From Solen grandis (Eukaryota; Mollusca; Bivalvia; Adapedonta; Solenidae): a DNA stretch of 64,000 nt. Position numbers and translations under genes: made by a program. A model generated the notes under the pieces. It ran no database searches. It saw only the letters and a program-made list of their open reading frames with translations, and was not told where the DNA came from. The DNA is taken from positions 13,301,193-13,365,192 of the forward strand of contig CM037795.1 of the NCBI GenBank assembly GCA_021229015.1, read 5' to 3'. The stretch's first letter is position 1; every line of letters starts with the position of its first letter. Below, in pieces: positions 1-13,600 of the stretch.

Positions 1-2660
1 ATTCCCAGCTTGCTGGTTGTTCGGCTGTAGCTGGGTATTCAACCTACACTTTGTTTTATTCTTAAATTATAAAAATCATGAATTCCCAATTCCCAGTTAG
101 CTGGTTATTCGGCTGTAGCTGGGTATTCGCGAATAATCAATTCCAAGCTGGCTGGTTATTCGGCTGTAGCTGGGTATTCAACCTACACTTTGTTTTTATA
201 CTTTTATTATAAAAATCATGAATTCCCAATTCCCAGCTAACTGGCTATTCGGCTGTAGCTGGGAATTAAACTTACACTTTGTTTTACACTTAAATTATAA
301 AAATCATGAATTCCCAATTCCCAGCTAGCTAGTTATTCGGCTGTAGCTGGGTATTCGCGAATAACCAATAAACTTAAATTATAAAAAATCGTGAATCCCA
401 ATTCCCAGCTAGCTGGTTATTCGGCTGTAGCTGGGTATTCGCGAATAACCAATTCCCAGCTGGCTGGTTATTCGGCTGTAGCTGGGTATTCAACCTACAC
501 TTTGTTTTATTCTTAAATTATAAAAATCATGAATTCCCAATTCCCAGTTAGCTGGTTATTCGGCTGTAGCTGGGTATTCGCGAATAATCAATTCCCAGCT
601 GGCTGGTTATTCGGCTGTAGCTGGGTATTCAACCTACACTTTGTTTTTAATCCATTCCCAGCTCTGGTTATTCGGCTGTAGCTGGGATAACTACACTTTG
701 TTTTACACTTAAATTATAAAAATCATGAATTCCCAATTCCCAGTTAGCTGGTTATTCGGCTGTAGCTGGGTATTCGCGAATAACCAATTCCCAGCTGGCT
801 GGTTATTCAGCTGTAGCTGGGTTTTCAATCTACACTTTGTTTTACACTTAAATTATAAAAATCGTGAATTCCCAATTCCCAGCTAGCTGGTTATTCGGCT
901 GTAGCTGGGTTTTCGCGAATAACCAATTCCCAGCTGGCTGGTTATTCGGCTGTAGCTGGGTATTCAACCTACACTTTGTTTTATACTTAATTTTAAAAAT
1001 CATGAATTCCCAATTCCCAGCTAGCTGGTTATTCGGCTGAAGCTGGGTATTCGCGAATAAACCAATTCCCAGCTGGCTGGTTATTCGCTGTAGCTGGGAT
1101 TAAACTTACACTTTGTTTTACACTTAAATTATAAAAATTAAATTCCCAATTCCCAGTTAGCTGGTTATTCGGCTGTAGCTGGGTATTCGCGAATAACCAA
1201 TTCCCAGCTGGCTGGTTATTCGGCTGTAGCTGGGTATTCGCGAATAATCAATTCCCAGCTGGCTGGTTATTCGGCTGTAGCTGGGTATTCAACCTACACT
1301 TTGTTTTTATACTTTCATTATAAAAATCATGAATTCCCAATTCCCAGCTAACTGGTTATTCGGCTGTAGCTGGGAATTAACTTACACTTTGTTTTACACT
1401 TAAATTATAAAAATCATGAATTCCCAATTCCCAGCTAGCTAGTTATTCGGCTGTAGCTGGGTATTCGCGAATAACCAATTCCCAGCTGGCTGGTTATTCG
1501 GCTGTAGCTGGGTATTCAACCTACACTTTGTTTTATACTTAAATTATAAAAATCATGAATTCCCAATTCCCAGCTAGCTGGTTATTCGGCTGTAGCTGGG
1601 TATTCGCGAATAACCAATTCCCAGCTGGCTGGTTATTCGGCTGTAGCTGGGAATTAAACTTACACTTTGTTTTACACTTAAATTATAAAAATTATGAATT
1701 CCCAATTCCCAGCTAGCTGGTTATTCGGCTGTAGCTGGGTATTCGCGAATAATCAATTCCAAGCTGGCTGGTTATTCGGCTGTAGCTGGGTATTCAACCT
1801 ACACTTTGTTTTTATACTTTTATTATAAAAATCATGAATTCCCAATTCCCAGCTAACTGGCTATTCGGCTGTAGCTGGGAATTAAACTTACACTTTGTTT
1901 TACACTTAAATTATAAAAATCATGAATTCCCAATTCCCAGCTAGCTAGTTATTCGGCATAAAAATCATGAATTCCCAATTCCCAGCTAGCTAGTTATTCG
2001 GCTGTAGATGGGTATTCGCGAATAACCAATTCCCAGCTGGCTGGTTATTCGGCTGTATCTGGGTATTCAAACTACACTTTGTTTTATGCTTTTATTATAA
2101 AAATCATGAATTCCCAATTCCCAGCTAGCTGGTTATTCGGCTGTAGCTGGGTATTCGCGAATAACCAATTCCCAGCTGGCTGGTTATTCGGCTGTAGCTG
2201 GGTATTCGCGAATAACCAATTCCCAGCTGGCTGGTTATTCGGCTGTAGCTAGGTATTCAACTTACACTTTGTTTTACACTTAAATTATAAAAATCATGAA
2301 TTCCCAATTCCCAGCTAGCTGGTTATTCGGTTGTAGCTGGGTATTCGCGAATAACAAATTCCCAGCTGACTGGTTATTCGGCTGTAGCTGGGTATTCAAC
2401 CTACACTTTGTTTTATACTTAAATTATAAAAATCATGAATTCCCAATTCCCAGCTAGCTGGTTATTCGGCTGTAGCTGGGTATTCGCGAATAACCAATTC
2501 CCAGCTGGCTGGTTATTCGGCTGTAGCTGGGTATTCAACCTACACTTTGTTTTATACTTTTATTATAAAAATGCGAATAACCAATTTCCAGCTAGCTGGT
2601 TATTCGGTTGTAGCTGGATATTGAATACCCAATACCCAATTCCCAATTCCCAGCTAACTT
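1..2660. repeat. Higher-order minisatellite array with nested palindromes
   Basis: About 2.66 kb of tandem repeats that start before the window. The core unit is about 51 bp: it opens AATTCCCAGCTAGCTGG, contains TTATTCGGCTGTAGCTGGG and closes with CGCGAATAACC. A sister unit (CCAGCTGGCTGG variant) ends instead in an AT-rich spacer (CTACACTTTGTTTTA ... TTATAAAAATCATG). The units alternate as a higher-order repeat of about 130-140 bp. Each core unit carries two overlapping inverted repeats, CCCAGCTA/TAGCTGGG and GGTTATTCG/CGAATAACC. Long frames through it are by-products of the repeat. Confidence 0.95.
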
Positions 2661-2704
2661 CACAGACCTGTTTCTCTAGTACTGTATATAATGTACGTAT
2701 TTAA

Positions 2705-3394
2705 CTACAATTTAAAGTTCATGCGGGGTTTTGTTGTTTTTGTTATTTCATTATTTGCGTCAGGGTGTGGATGCCTGACAGCTCTGTGACAATGGAGGAT
2801 GGCATCTATTTATAGTAACATGATTGTTCCAAGCAAATAATAGAAGATGCGATAAGAAATACAAGCGCAAGCATATACTATGATGTAGCAGCAATATACA
2901 CTTACACTTTGGGGTGTCTGACGAGAGGTTTATACAGTAGTTCCTTATATTTTCTCTTGCAAGTGATTAGTCTTGTCCCCTGCTGAACTTTAATAGTACT
3001 TAGGGGCAGGTAATCCATACCAGACTACCAAGTGATGCAGTATTCTTTAAGCACCGAAGTATAATGAACTATGACCTCGATTCGACCTACGCACATTCGG
3101 CCTACCAATTTTCGGACCTGGACCGATCTCTCGGACTAATTTAACCAAACCCAAAATCACCAATACTGGGCTTTGTTTCCTGGTATTCAGTATCACTAAG
3201 CATTATCAAATAATGCAACATTATTGTAATGCATTTCAATACTTCGATATCAATCTCTCAAAAAGCATAAATGTATCATCTTTTACTAGATTATATTATA
3301 AAATATTAAACTGCTCAACAGTTAGATTAAACCTACCTACTTTAAACAAAATCTAACTCAGTATACTGTCAGCGCAATATAATACTCAACCTTA
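2705..3394. other. Spacer with no recognised feature
   Basis: Single-copy-looking AT-rich DNA between two minisatellites. I see no open frame with protein-like composition, no tRNA-like element and no clear splice-bounded exon. Confidence 0.5.
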
Positions 3395-3870
3395 TTATCT
3401 ATATATTAAGTACCACCGAAGGTAGGTGATTAAGAAAGGCTTATTTATTATTTATCTATTTACTTATCTTTTTATCTATTTATTAAGTACCACCGAAGGT
3501 AGGTGCTTAAGAAAGGCTTATTATCTATTTATTAAGTACCACCGAAGGTAGGTGCTTAAGAAAGGCTTATTATTATTTATCTATTTACTTATCTTTTTAT
3601 CTATTTATTAAGTACCACCGAAGGTAGGTGCCTAAGAAAGGCTTATAATCTATTTATTAAGTCTTGTATATGGAAAACCGGCGAAGGTAGGTGCTAGAGC
3701 AGTTCTTATTATATCTGTTTTATGTATAGAAGATGGAAAACCAGCGTAGGTAGGTGTTTAAGCCCGAATGGTTTAATATCTGAAAATCAAGTATTGTAGA
3801 TGGAAAAAAAAAGCGTAGGCAAGTGTTTAAGCAAGGCTTATTAAGTATTTTGGTGGAAAACCATCACAAG
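3395..3870. repeat. Minisatellite with alternating 49/77-bp spacing
   Basis: Repeats of a unit built around ATTAAGTACCACCGAAGGT followed by AGGTGCTTAAGAAAGGCTTA. Successive unit starts at about 3411, 3488, 3537 and 3613 give spacings of 77, 49 and 76 bp. The long form has an extra block of about 27 bp built from TTTATCTATTTACTTATC. Copies after about 3660 are diverged (ATGGAAAACCGGCGAAGG and similar). Confidence 0.9.
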
Positions 3871-3983
3871 TAGGTTAATTGAATATTTACGGTGCAAAAC
3901 CTTGGTGCCAATATCGAGCCAAGTTGACCAAATGACTGGTTAAAATCTCACACGATAAGCCGATCTCGTTAGAGACTTCAAAT

Positions 3984-4019
3984 TTAAAGGAATCAGCCAT
4001 TTGTTAGCCATTCCTTTAA
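3984..4019. repeat. Short inverted repeat (hairpin)
   Basis: TTAAAGGAAT and ATTCCTTTAA form a perfect 10-bp inverted repeat around a 16-nt loop. No function can be assigned. Confidence 0.5.
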
Positions 4020-4621
4020 TGATGTCTACTTGTATAAAATTAAGAGACTAGTCGATTTCCCGGTCGCGTCATTTTTAAGGAGGTGGGGTACAACAACAAC
4101 AACAACTTATCAAGACGATCAAGAGTCATGTGGTGATCATTTGTAATAAATGGAATGTTTTTAATTTTAATCACTGGGTTGTGGAATATTTTCATAAAAG
4201 ATCCTAAACTTGCCATGGTAAACGGAGTTCAGATTATCATTATTATTATTTTCATTTTTATATTTATTTTATTGCAAAAGACGGGCAATCATTGCAAAAA
4301 CATCAATTTATGTTCAGACGAAAATAGTTCGTTTGATGTTCCCGAGAAAGGATTTAGAAGATGCTCAAGCAAATTTATCCTGATTTTAATTGCGATGTTA
4401 AGTAATGTTAGTTAATAAAATGAAACTTATAGAGACTGTGACGTTACAAGCAATACAACTGTTGATCATTAGTTAATGGTGGATTAATTACCCCCTAGTC
4501 GTGATTTACCCGTAGGCTTTTGGACACTTCGACACAATATCATTAAGTCCACAAAGTCTACGCAGTGATCTTATCTGATACAAGGGGAGGTAACTACTGC
4601 GTGGAGTGTTGACACATTTGG

Positions 4622-4632
4622 CGCGCGCGCAT

Positions 4633-4668
<36 letters not shown>
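4622..4668. repeat. (CG)n/(CA)n microsatellite
   Basis: A run of alternating GC followed by more than 15 CA dinucleotides, just downstream of the kelch gene 3' end. Alternating purine-pyrimidine DNA of this kind can adopt Z-form. Confidence 0.95.
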
Positions 4669-4670
<2 letters not shown>

Positions 4671-4698
4671 ATTTTGAAAAAAAGGCATTTTATAATAC

Positions 4699-4708
4699 TT
4701 TATTTATT
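4699..4708 (-). terminator. Polyadenylation signals of the kelch-like gene
   Basis: On the minus strand two overlapping AATAAA hexamers (4699-4704 and 4703-4708) abut the TAA stop of the last kelch exon. The 3' UTR would be only a few tens of bases if these are used. Confidence 0.6.
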
Positions 4709-4895
4709 TAAAATTTGCACATTTTTTTCCATTTGCAAGGAATAGCGACACAACAGATAGATTTGGCGGGAAATGGAAGATCACGAAGAACGGGAACCAA
4801 GCTTGAACTTCCGGTATCAAAACACTCGACGGACTGGAGAAAATGATTGGCAGACTGTATCGTTGTACTTCCACCAACAATATAAATACGATTAC
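4708..4895 (-). CDS. Kelch-like gene, exon 11: last kelch blade and stop
   Basis: Acceptor TCGTTTCAG|GT gives NRIYIVGGSTTIQSANHF and SVECFDTGSSSLVPVL, ending KMCKF and TAA. The open frame continues upstream to about 4961, but the internal acceptor gives a far better kelch join. The C-terminal strand closes a six-bladed propeller. Confidence 0.85.
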
Positions 4896-7646
4896 CTGAA
4901 ACGACAGAAGCACAGTTTAAAGGGAAGTTTAAGGAATACGCGAATTGCTTGGATAACAAATCTATATCTTAAAGAAAATCAAGCAGACACATTTTAAGGG
5001 GACGCCCTCTAAGATGAGGAAAATGAGACATTTAAGACAAGTGGACATAGAAGAAAAGGAAGAAGTGGAAGACAAAAAATATACAAAAGATGATAATGAT
5101 ATGATGATGATGATGATGATGATGATGATGCAAAAGGAGAAAATTCGATGAATTCGAGATATGAATACAGTTTGCATAAAATGGATATTTGATGGGTTCT
5201 TATTAATAGTCCATGATTCACCGTAAATATCAACAATGTGTTTATCACATGTATGTCCAAATATCAAAATGTAAAAATAGATATACATTGTAACGTACTC
5301 TCTCATATAACTAAACTAATGGAAACGAGAACTCTGAATTTCATATTTTGCATGTTAATAAGTCTTAATTTTTGTTTGTTTGTTGGGTTAAACGTTCCAC
5401 CGATAGAATTTCAGTCATTTAGAGACTATGTCTACTTGAGACAGATATAATGCTGCCACACTGTAGTGTCGAAGACATGTGACATGACACCGGGACAATC
5501 AGTCCATGAACAACCCTTATATGCTGTGTGCCAAGCAATGGAGCTATACCAGCACCACTTTGGTATGTCACGGCCGGGGATCGAACTCGTGACCTCCAAA
5601 TCACGAGGAAGTCTTACTTTTAGAACAAGACATGCACTTTACCAGAGTGATGAGGCAGCAATTCGCGGCTATCCTCAATGGTTTAACTAATGGTGTTCTT
5701 TAATGGCACGATGGCAACCTTTCACATCAGTGGATATGTTGTGATATTTTGTCGTCGGGGAATAATCATCGTCAATTTCTTGAATATTTATATTCGTTTT
5801 TAAAGCGCGAAATGCACATATTCATGACATAAATCAACGAACCCTTGTATGTATGTACTCACAAAACAACATTTCATACAACCTCCGTAAAATTTGATGT
5901 CGATGAAAATTAATGGTTTTATAGCATACTGCCCACGTAAACTACTCCCTGATAAGCTGAATTAAAGAATCCGTGAACTATTGATCTTTTGAGAATACAA
6001 ACAACAAAAAAATTAACTGAAAGCCTCTATATAGTATACAGGTCTATCCCTCTCCGATACAACACTGTATTCTAAACCCATATAAGATTTATACATTGTA
6101 TTTATGATAGAAATGTCCAGCATATGGGAATATGTGACACGGATTTCTCTTCTTCGGAATCAAAGCCTGTAATCTCTCCTGACCTGCTATCATTAAAGTC
6201 AATTTACAAAGAAGCGGAGCGAAACATCAAATGCAGTCTTTGACTGATTAATGGATTTGCATACATTTAACGTCATTTTATGTAATTTTTGCGTTCCTGA
6301 TCTCAATCAGATTATCGTGTCTATTAATTATACAAATAAGGATGGACTGCCTCAAACAGTCCTGTTGAATCTCTCCGGTCTTTTGATGAAGAAACGAATT
6401 GTGAGAAAATAGTGTCTCTAATTTTCATTCGTATAATGACAATGATTTGCATGCCAAGATGACAGACAACAAGTAAAAGAAAGCGAAACGATAAATGATA
6501 AATAATTTGAACGATGAGGATAATGACATCGTCAACAAAGACGATGACGACAACGATGATGATGATGAGCAAGAATAGAAGCAAAAGTGACACGTTCTCG
6601 GAGAAAACACTTGACAGTAATCAAAACCGCACTGAAATTATCCTTCATTTTCAAGAATTTTCAAAAGGAAATTCTTTTTTGTGTGCAATTTAGTCTAAAA
6701 GACTTTTAAAGAAATGTTAATGAGAAGAAAATGAAGAAGAGAAAAATCAATATAGGGAAAAGAACCTGCGTTGGCCAATCCAGGACTGTGTCTTGGGGTG
6801 ATCAGACTGGCAATATGGTACCAAACGTTTCTGTCCTCGTCATACACATCTATGGCAGCCAGAGATCCAGAAGTGCCCTCTTGGCTGAAACTTGTGGCGC
6901 CTCCAAATAGGAACAAGCGCCCGCCATTGTTGATTAGTCCAGCAAAGCATCGCGGAAGGCGAAGGTCGCTTTCAGGCTTCCAACTTAAATGAAAACGTTT
7001 CATTTTGTAGGTAAATTAAACAAGAGGGTCAATACATTGTTGTTATTAAAAGTTTATGATTATGTATAAGTTTAATGAAGACTGCTCGATAAATGCAAAT
7101 ACGAGTATAAACAAAGTAAAATCTGTCATTTTTTTCTTGATAATTCAAATGCCGTATATCCTGACTGAATTGGCCGATATCATCAACACTCGAACTTTGC
7201 CGAGAGACTATGGCCATAAACATTGTCATGCAAATTGATGATCACTTAAGGCAGCTCGTTCACAGACACTCATCGACTAAGAATTTATTTTCAACTATAT
7301 GGGTGTATAATGTCTATCATTACCCATCTAAAGACGCATGGTCACCCAATGCAATATTCCGTGACAGTAAAAATAATGGGTGGTTCCCCCATCACAGACA
7401 AAAGCGTGAAGGACGGTATTGAAACCATATTTAGAAATATAAACTATATATGTAGATTTTCTATTTTAATTTACCACCACTTCACTGACCACTTTCACTC
7501 TTCGCGCATGTTTATTTGCCAGGAAACAAAGACTTCACCAATAAAACCGATTTATTGCTACCGATCATCTGTAAACGAGCTGTTTTAAGAACTAAAGAAG
7601 CAATGACCCCTTACCTAATGGGCCGATATCAGTCATAATCGAACTT

Positions 7647-7677
<31 letters not shown>

Positions 7678-10600
7678 CTAAAATCATTTCTGACAAAGCA
7701 ATGTATCAATAAAAGAATAAATCAAATCAAATTAAAAAAATAATCAGATTTACTGTCCCTGCTTTTTTTTTTTTTTTGGCCATGGCACCATTCTATTTTA
7801 TTTTGTCTAACAACGACACAAACCTTTTCCTGGTTGGATCGAAACTTTCGACAAAGTCAGTCACATAGAGAGATGACGTCAAAGTATCCATGGTAACACC
7901 ACCTGCCACGTGAATTTCACCATTTAAAGCTGCAGCTGCAGCTCCGAATCTGGTGTTCATCAATGGGGGCAGGCTGCACCAAATATTGTTTCGCGTGTTG
8001 AAACATTCTACACTGGACAGGGGTCTGTAAGCAGATCGATCTGATGTGTTAACAGTATGAGCATTTTTTAGATAAAGTATACATCGAAAATATCCAGGGA
8101 TTTTGTATTTTCCCCATGGATTCTCGAATTAACGCAATATTTCTGTATAGTGGACACAAAGTACACGACTGACTGTAAATTTAAAGTTCTTATAATCGAT
8201 AAATGTCCTCAATAAAATAGTCGTGTTAAATCAAGTTTTTGATATAAATATGACCATCAAACCCAATCATCATGAAATTCCAATAAATAGCGAGTGCTTT
8301 GAACAAGTTTAGACGTGGACCGGTGGGTAAACACGTGGGTTGGACAACAGATCACGGGGTTCGTGGTTCGATTCTAGGTCGAGTCGCTGCTCTTTTCCTA
8401 GAGCAAGAAATAAATCTCGAATTGTTCCAATTCAATACAGGTGTATTAATTTGCCAATATCCCCAACCAGGGGTAAAACAAACGGGCGCTACCTTGAAAG
8501 TAGACTATATAGATGATATCTGTTCTTTTTTGTGGAAGATGTGAATTAAAATCATCGACTAAACATAGCATTTTCGAAGTGTTCGAGATGAAATAAAACA
8601 TCGCATCAGCTATATATTTTTTTTAATTTTCACAGTAAAATGATTAAATTTTATTCGTATTTATATCGCAGTAAATCTCTCAAATACATAAAATAAAACT
8701 AGGTATTAACTTTTCTACATTATGTGATATATCCGTGTTTAAAAAAAACTATAGGTTATACATGTAAATTTTATTTATTTCAAATGAAGTCAGTACATAT
8801 GCTGATCACGCAGATGACCTCAGTGAGTGTTGAGTCCTGAAAATGCAGCGAATGAATGTTTGTAAATTTGTTACCTGCCATCAACTCCTAAACCTCCGAT
8901 GACGTAGATTTTTCCGTTTACCACGCATGCGCAATGAAATATCCTTTCTTCTTTCATATCTGGCATGGCTTTCCATTGCATGCTGTCTAAAGCCAGTCTG
9001 TACACACCCTTGGAAGGTTCGAGATTTGTGCCCGGGTCACCTGGAGCACAGCCACCTAAACAAAGAAAAATGTAACTAGTGAAAATCAATGTCAAAAGCT
9101 TATGAATTCACTCTGACGTTATCAGCAAAAGTGCAATGCAGGTCGTATATCAATGGCATACCACCACCATTTTCCTGATATTGGATCGACCAGTACTGGA
9201 AGAACCCCAATATTATGCCGAGAGTCTCCAAAATGTGCTTTATGTTTAAATGTTTTCCGAATACGACCTTTTTCTTTATTTATTTTAAATTTTTGTTATC
9301 TTACCGATTAGATACAAGTTCGTTGTGACAACAGCGACAGCGTGATGACGTCGCGGTACAGGAAGTTCACAACACTGTCGCCATCTTGTGTCAGGGCAGC
9401 GGCCGGGAACTAAAGCTAAAACAAAGTCAAACATTTCGAATGAAACAAATTCATGAAACAACTCGTTATAGCTATTGTTTATTTATTCATTTAATTCTAT
9501 ATTTGGATACTGAGTGAATACTAAAATGAAGCTTTAGATCATTCACTGTCACTTTGTACATAACATTCATGTTCTTTTATGTTCTCTCTCTTTTTTTTTA
9601 TTTTTTATTTTTTTTATTTTTTTATTTTTTTTTTTGTATAGACAGGAACACTTATAACCGGGGCACCTGCTTACATATGGGGAAGGATATTGTTCTTGTC
9701 CGTACCGTAATAGATAGATCCATAACCATTTGAGTTTGCATTTCTTAAAGTAGTATAGAAGTTAGGATGGTGTAATTGGAACCTGTCTGTCGTCATGGTG
9801 GCCCTGATACGCCAAAGTCTTATCGGTGAGTCATATACTAATTCTTTTTCGGTGCAAGCTGTATAAAATGGATTTTGACCCATTTCTTGAACCAATCTTA
9901 TCTTGGTTAACAACCGAATAGTTCGGAAAAGCACTCGTTTAATTGGTTTGCATAAATTATTTTAGGATATTCCATCATAAAATGGGAGTTTCAGGGTGCA
10001 TATTTTTCTGCATGATTAGCAATTGGCAAATAACAATTTAATTTACCTATTTAAACATAAAAAATATCCATTTGAAAAATTCAAATATAAAAACCACTAA
10101 GCTGAAAAAGTAATCAGTTATGAAACTTTAGAAAACGTAGTTAAACTTGGCAGTGGACGCGTCCCTCGAAGAAAACACAACCTATTTATAGTAACAGACC
10201 CCGTTAAGTGCTTGCCTTCTAAACTAACTGACCCGAGATCGAATCACACAAACGAAACTTTTTTTTTTGTTTCGCTTATATTACATTTTTGTCGCTTTCT
10301 TTTTTTTCCACTGGCTAGTATATTACATCTCCTAAATTTAGCGACAAATACGTTTTCTAGCATTATTTTAAGATCACATACCATTTAAAATTTGCGAGCA
10401 TTATTATATTAATTATATTATAGTGTAACTCTTTTACTTTCTGTAATTTTCATATCTTTTTTTGTCTTTTAAAGATATTTCTTGTTTATTCCAAATGCTT
10501 ATCTTATTGACTTATCTTAAACACATGAACCGCACCTCACATTTTTAATTTTCCTCATTAAAGTATAAGGTATACAAATTCATTATGTCATCATGATGTC

Positions 10601-13600
10601 ATTTTTTTTTATTGACCCATACCCTAACCATTGTCTACCACAACTCTCATTTTTCTCTCTTTTATTTCAATGACTCATAAAAGTACACAAGTTTATCATT
10701 GACGTCATAACGATTTCGTATCTAATTACTTAAACATATTATACCGCACCTCACATTTTTTTTTTTGCTTTATTTCAATGGCGCATTAAAACATACATTT
10801 TTATGACCTCATCTTGATATAATATGTAACTGACTCAAGCCTAAACATTCTTAAACGCACCTCACATTTATGAGTTTTTATCTAAATGGCCATAAAGTAT
10901 TCACATTTAAAATTTCTGTCATCGCTTTATCCTATCTATTACCTTTTAACCTTAACATTTTATGCCGAGCCTCACAATTTTAATTTTTAATTAACGTCCT
11001 TGTGAGATTTTTTTTTATCTAATTTTGTACTTTTTTTTTTATCTTACGTGGAATAGGAATAAGTTCTTACAACGTACGAGTATACTGATCCTGCTCGATC
11101 TTTATCTACATAAGGCTTAACTATTCCAAAATTACGGCACATCATTTTTTAAGTTAAACTAATCATCAAATTGCATCAACGATGAAGAAAATGTGACCGT
11201 GGAAGGCAAGAGTATTTTTCATTGTCATAATTTGAACAAAATCTCATATTGTACCGGTGAAAAATGAATTTATAATAATTATAATAATCGAGGTATCAAT
11301 AAATATGGCTATATATCAAGATATGCAGCTTTTTAAGCTTGAGAGGCATACCTTAAGGCTTTCGAAAACTTTCAGCTAACTTAACTTACGATATTCAGTA
11401 AACGTAAATCTACAAGCATAATCCATTGCATCGATATCTAGGAAAGACAAAACAGGATTGGACACTTTTTTACTTGATACCAACCAGAACTGCAACTTTA
11501 TAAAAACGAACTTACGAGATGACTTAATGCTGTCTGTTTGGAAGCCCCCGATAACCATGATGTCAACAGAACGTGGGTTGGTTGGCGCAACTCTTTGCAT
11601 TTCCGGTGACAACATCACTGGTTTCGCCCATCTTGGTGACGTCATTGTTTTACTTCCTGTGAAGGGTGTTGGCATATTTTGTCTTTGAGAAGAGCCCGCA
11701 AAAATGTCTGAACTTCTGCGCGGATACGTCATTGGCCGCAGCCTTCGTGCATCTCCTTGGTGGTCAATTTGTTTTATGAGGTTTTCATGCTTACTTGCAA
11801 GATATTTTATTTGAAGTTCGCTTTCAGGTTCAGCTTTAAAGCTGTTTGGAAATTCTGACAAAATCTTAATCGGCTCAAAGGGTTCAGGTTTGTCCACCGA
11901 CGAAAAATCACTGAAGTCATTTCCGGTTTGTTCACATCCTTCGAAACCATCAAAATGCTCCTTTGAGAAGGAAGATGTTTTTTCTTTGGACAGGGTAGGT
12001 TGCTCTGATTCTCTACTAATCGTATTGGATTTTTCGTCATAGATTCCTGCTTGACCCGTGATTTTACTGTCTCTTTCTTTAGATATTTGTTCAAGGTCTT
12101 CATGATGTTCTATTTTCACCATTTCCGGTGACAGCATTACTGGTAGAGCGAAAGGTTTTGGTACTTGTGTGTGTGCTTTGTTGGTCATTCTTTGACACCC
12201 TCGTAGTATCTGCTTGAACCAATTCGACATCATGGGGATGGTATTTAACCGTTTCCAGCATTTGTGACGCCAGCATAGCAGGCTTGTATATCGTGGTGAC
12301 GTCATTGTTTGTTGTGTCGATACTTCAAGCTTGAGTAAGTCAATAGTTTCTAACTGCTTATTGTCCAAAAATGACTTCGGGTGATTTCGCCAAATTTGAC
12401 TTGAATTCCTTCGTAGCAGACTCGATTTTTACTTCCGGTTGAATCGGAGATGTTACAGGGTCAGCTTTTATGGTCGATTGCAGGACGAGGTCTTTGTTTT
12501 TGTGTTCGTTTATCATGACAGCACTTTCATCATGAATGTTTTCATTGGTGGTTAAATCTATTCTGATATCATTATTCTTCTCTGGTTCAGATCTTTCTTT
12601 CTTCGAATCTCTTTGTAGTTCGGGATCGGCTAAACTTTGAATGCCTTTAGGATCTTCACTCCGGGTCTGTTTTGTACAAAATAATAACTAAATAATTCTT
12701 TCATTAAATCATAAGCATGAATTATCCAAATTGATAATAATAACAGCAATCATAATCATCGTTGTCATTAACACTACCAGCATCAATATCCAAAGAATAA
12801 ACAGTACATGTTATAAGTATTGATTTAAATTCAATGTGAGTTTACATGTAAATTGTGAATCATTTTAGAAATAACTGGTGAAAATATTAATTAAGATATC
12901 TTTCCTAAGGTTTAGATCTATTAAGACATTTCTACAGACAATAGAAGACCGTGTTCAGCATAGGCTTCTATCATCTGGAGAAATGTCTTAACATATTCTA
13001 TTTAACTTTGAAGTCTTTCTAAATCTGTGAAACACTTGATCTTGTCACATTAATCGACCTATGTTGCACATGGTAAAACGAAAAAATATGTTCTTTTGAA
13101 GTAAATCGCTGATAAATTTGAATTTGCTGAGCTTCTGAATGGCGGCTTCTTATACATTCACCATCATCTACTTTAACAATAACCAGAAAGTACCACGCAT
13201 CTGATACTCTTCTAGGGTGATGAGTTAAACTTACACTGGGTGTTTTGGCATCAGCAAACTTGTGGCGGTAACCATTTCTAGGACGTGGAAACACCAGAGA
13301 GAAGGGATCACAGAATCCAGTACTGCGGCTTGTGATTATCCTGTTGATTCATAAGAGCTGGTCCATTAAAAGCTTAAATCAAGACGTGACATAGAGCCAC
13401 GGATTTGTTCTAATTATAATCGACTTCATGATGTGAAAATGTACGTCTCGGCAACATTAAGAAGTCATGACAGCAGCTTCTTTTGAAATTGATTCCTAAG
13501 TTATTATTTTTTGTTTCTGTTTTCAAGTATATTTCCTTTGCCATATCACGATGCCCGTTTCATTTTGCCGAGAAACAGACAATTCCCACGAATATGTCCA

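Noticed and set aside
2435..2704. 89-codon open frame at the end of the first array
   Set aside because: It translates minisatellite units (repeats of LFGCSWVF) and has no gene context.
4895..4961. Longer last kelch exon starting near 4961
   Set aside because: An internal acceptor at 4896-4897 gives a seamless kelch motif; the extra 22 residues do not fit the blade.
9671..9934. 87-codon minus-strand frame
   Set aside because: Mostly overlaps a dispersed repeat shared with 25.2 kb, where the same frame has stops.
12180..12300. Cys/Trp-rich segment in the long kelch exon as a zinc-binding region
   Set aside because: The neighbouring frame gives ordinary polar sequence and restores the repeated motif, so this looks like a wrong-frame stretch between two indels.
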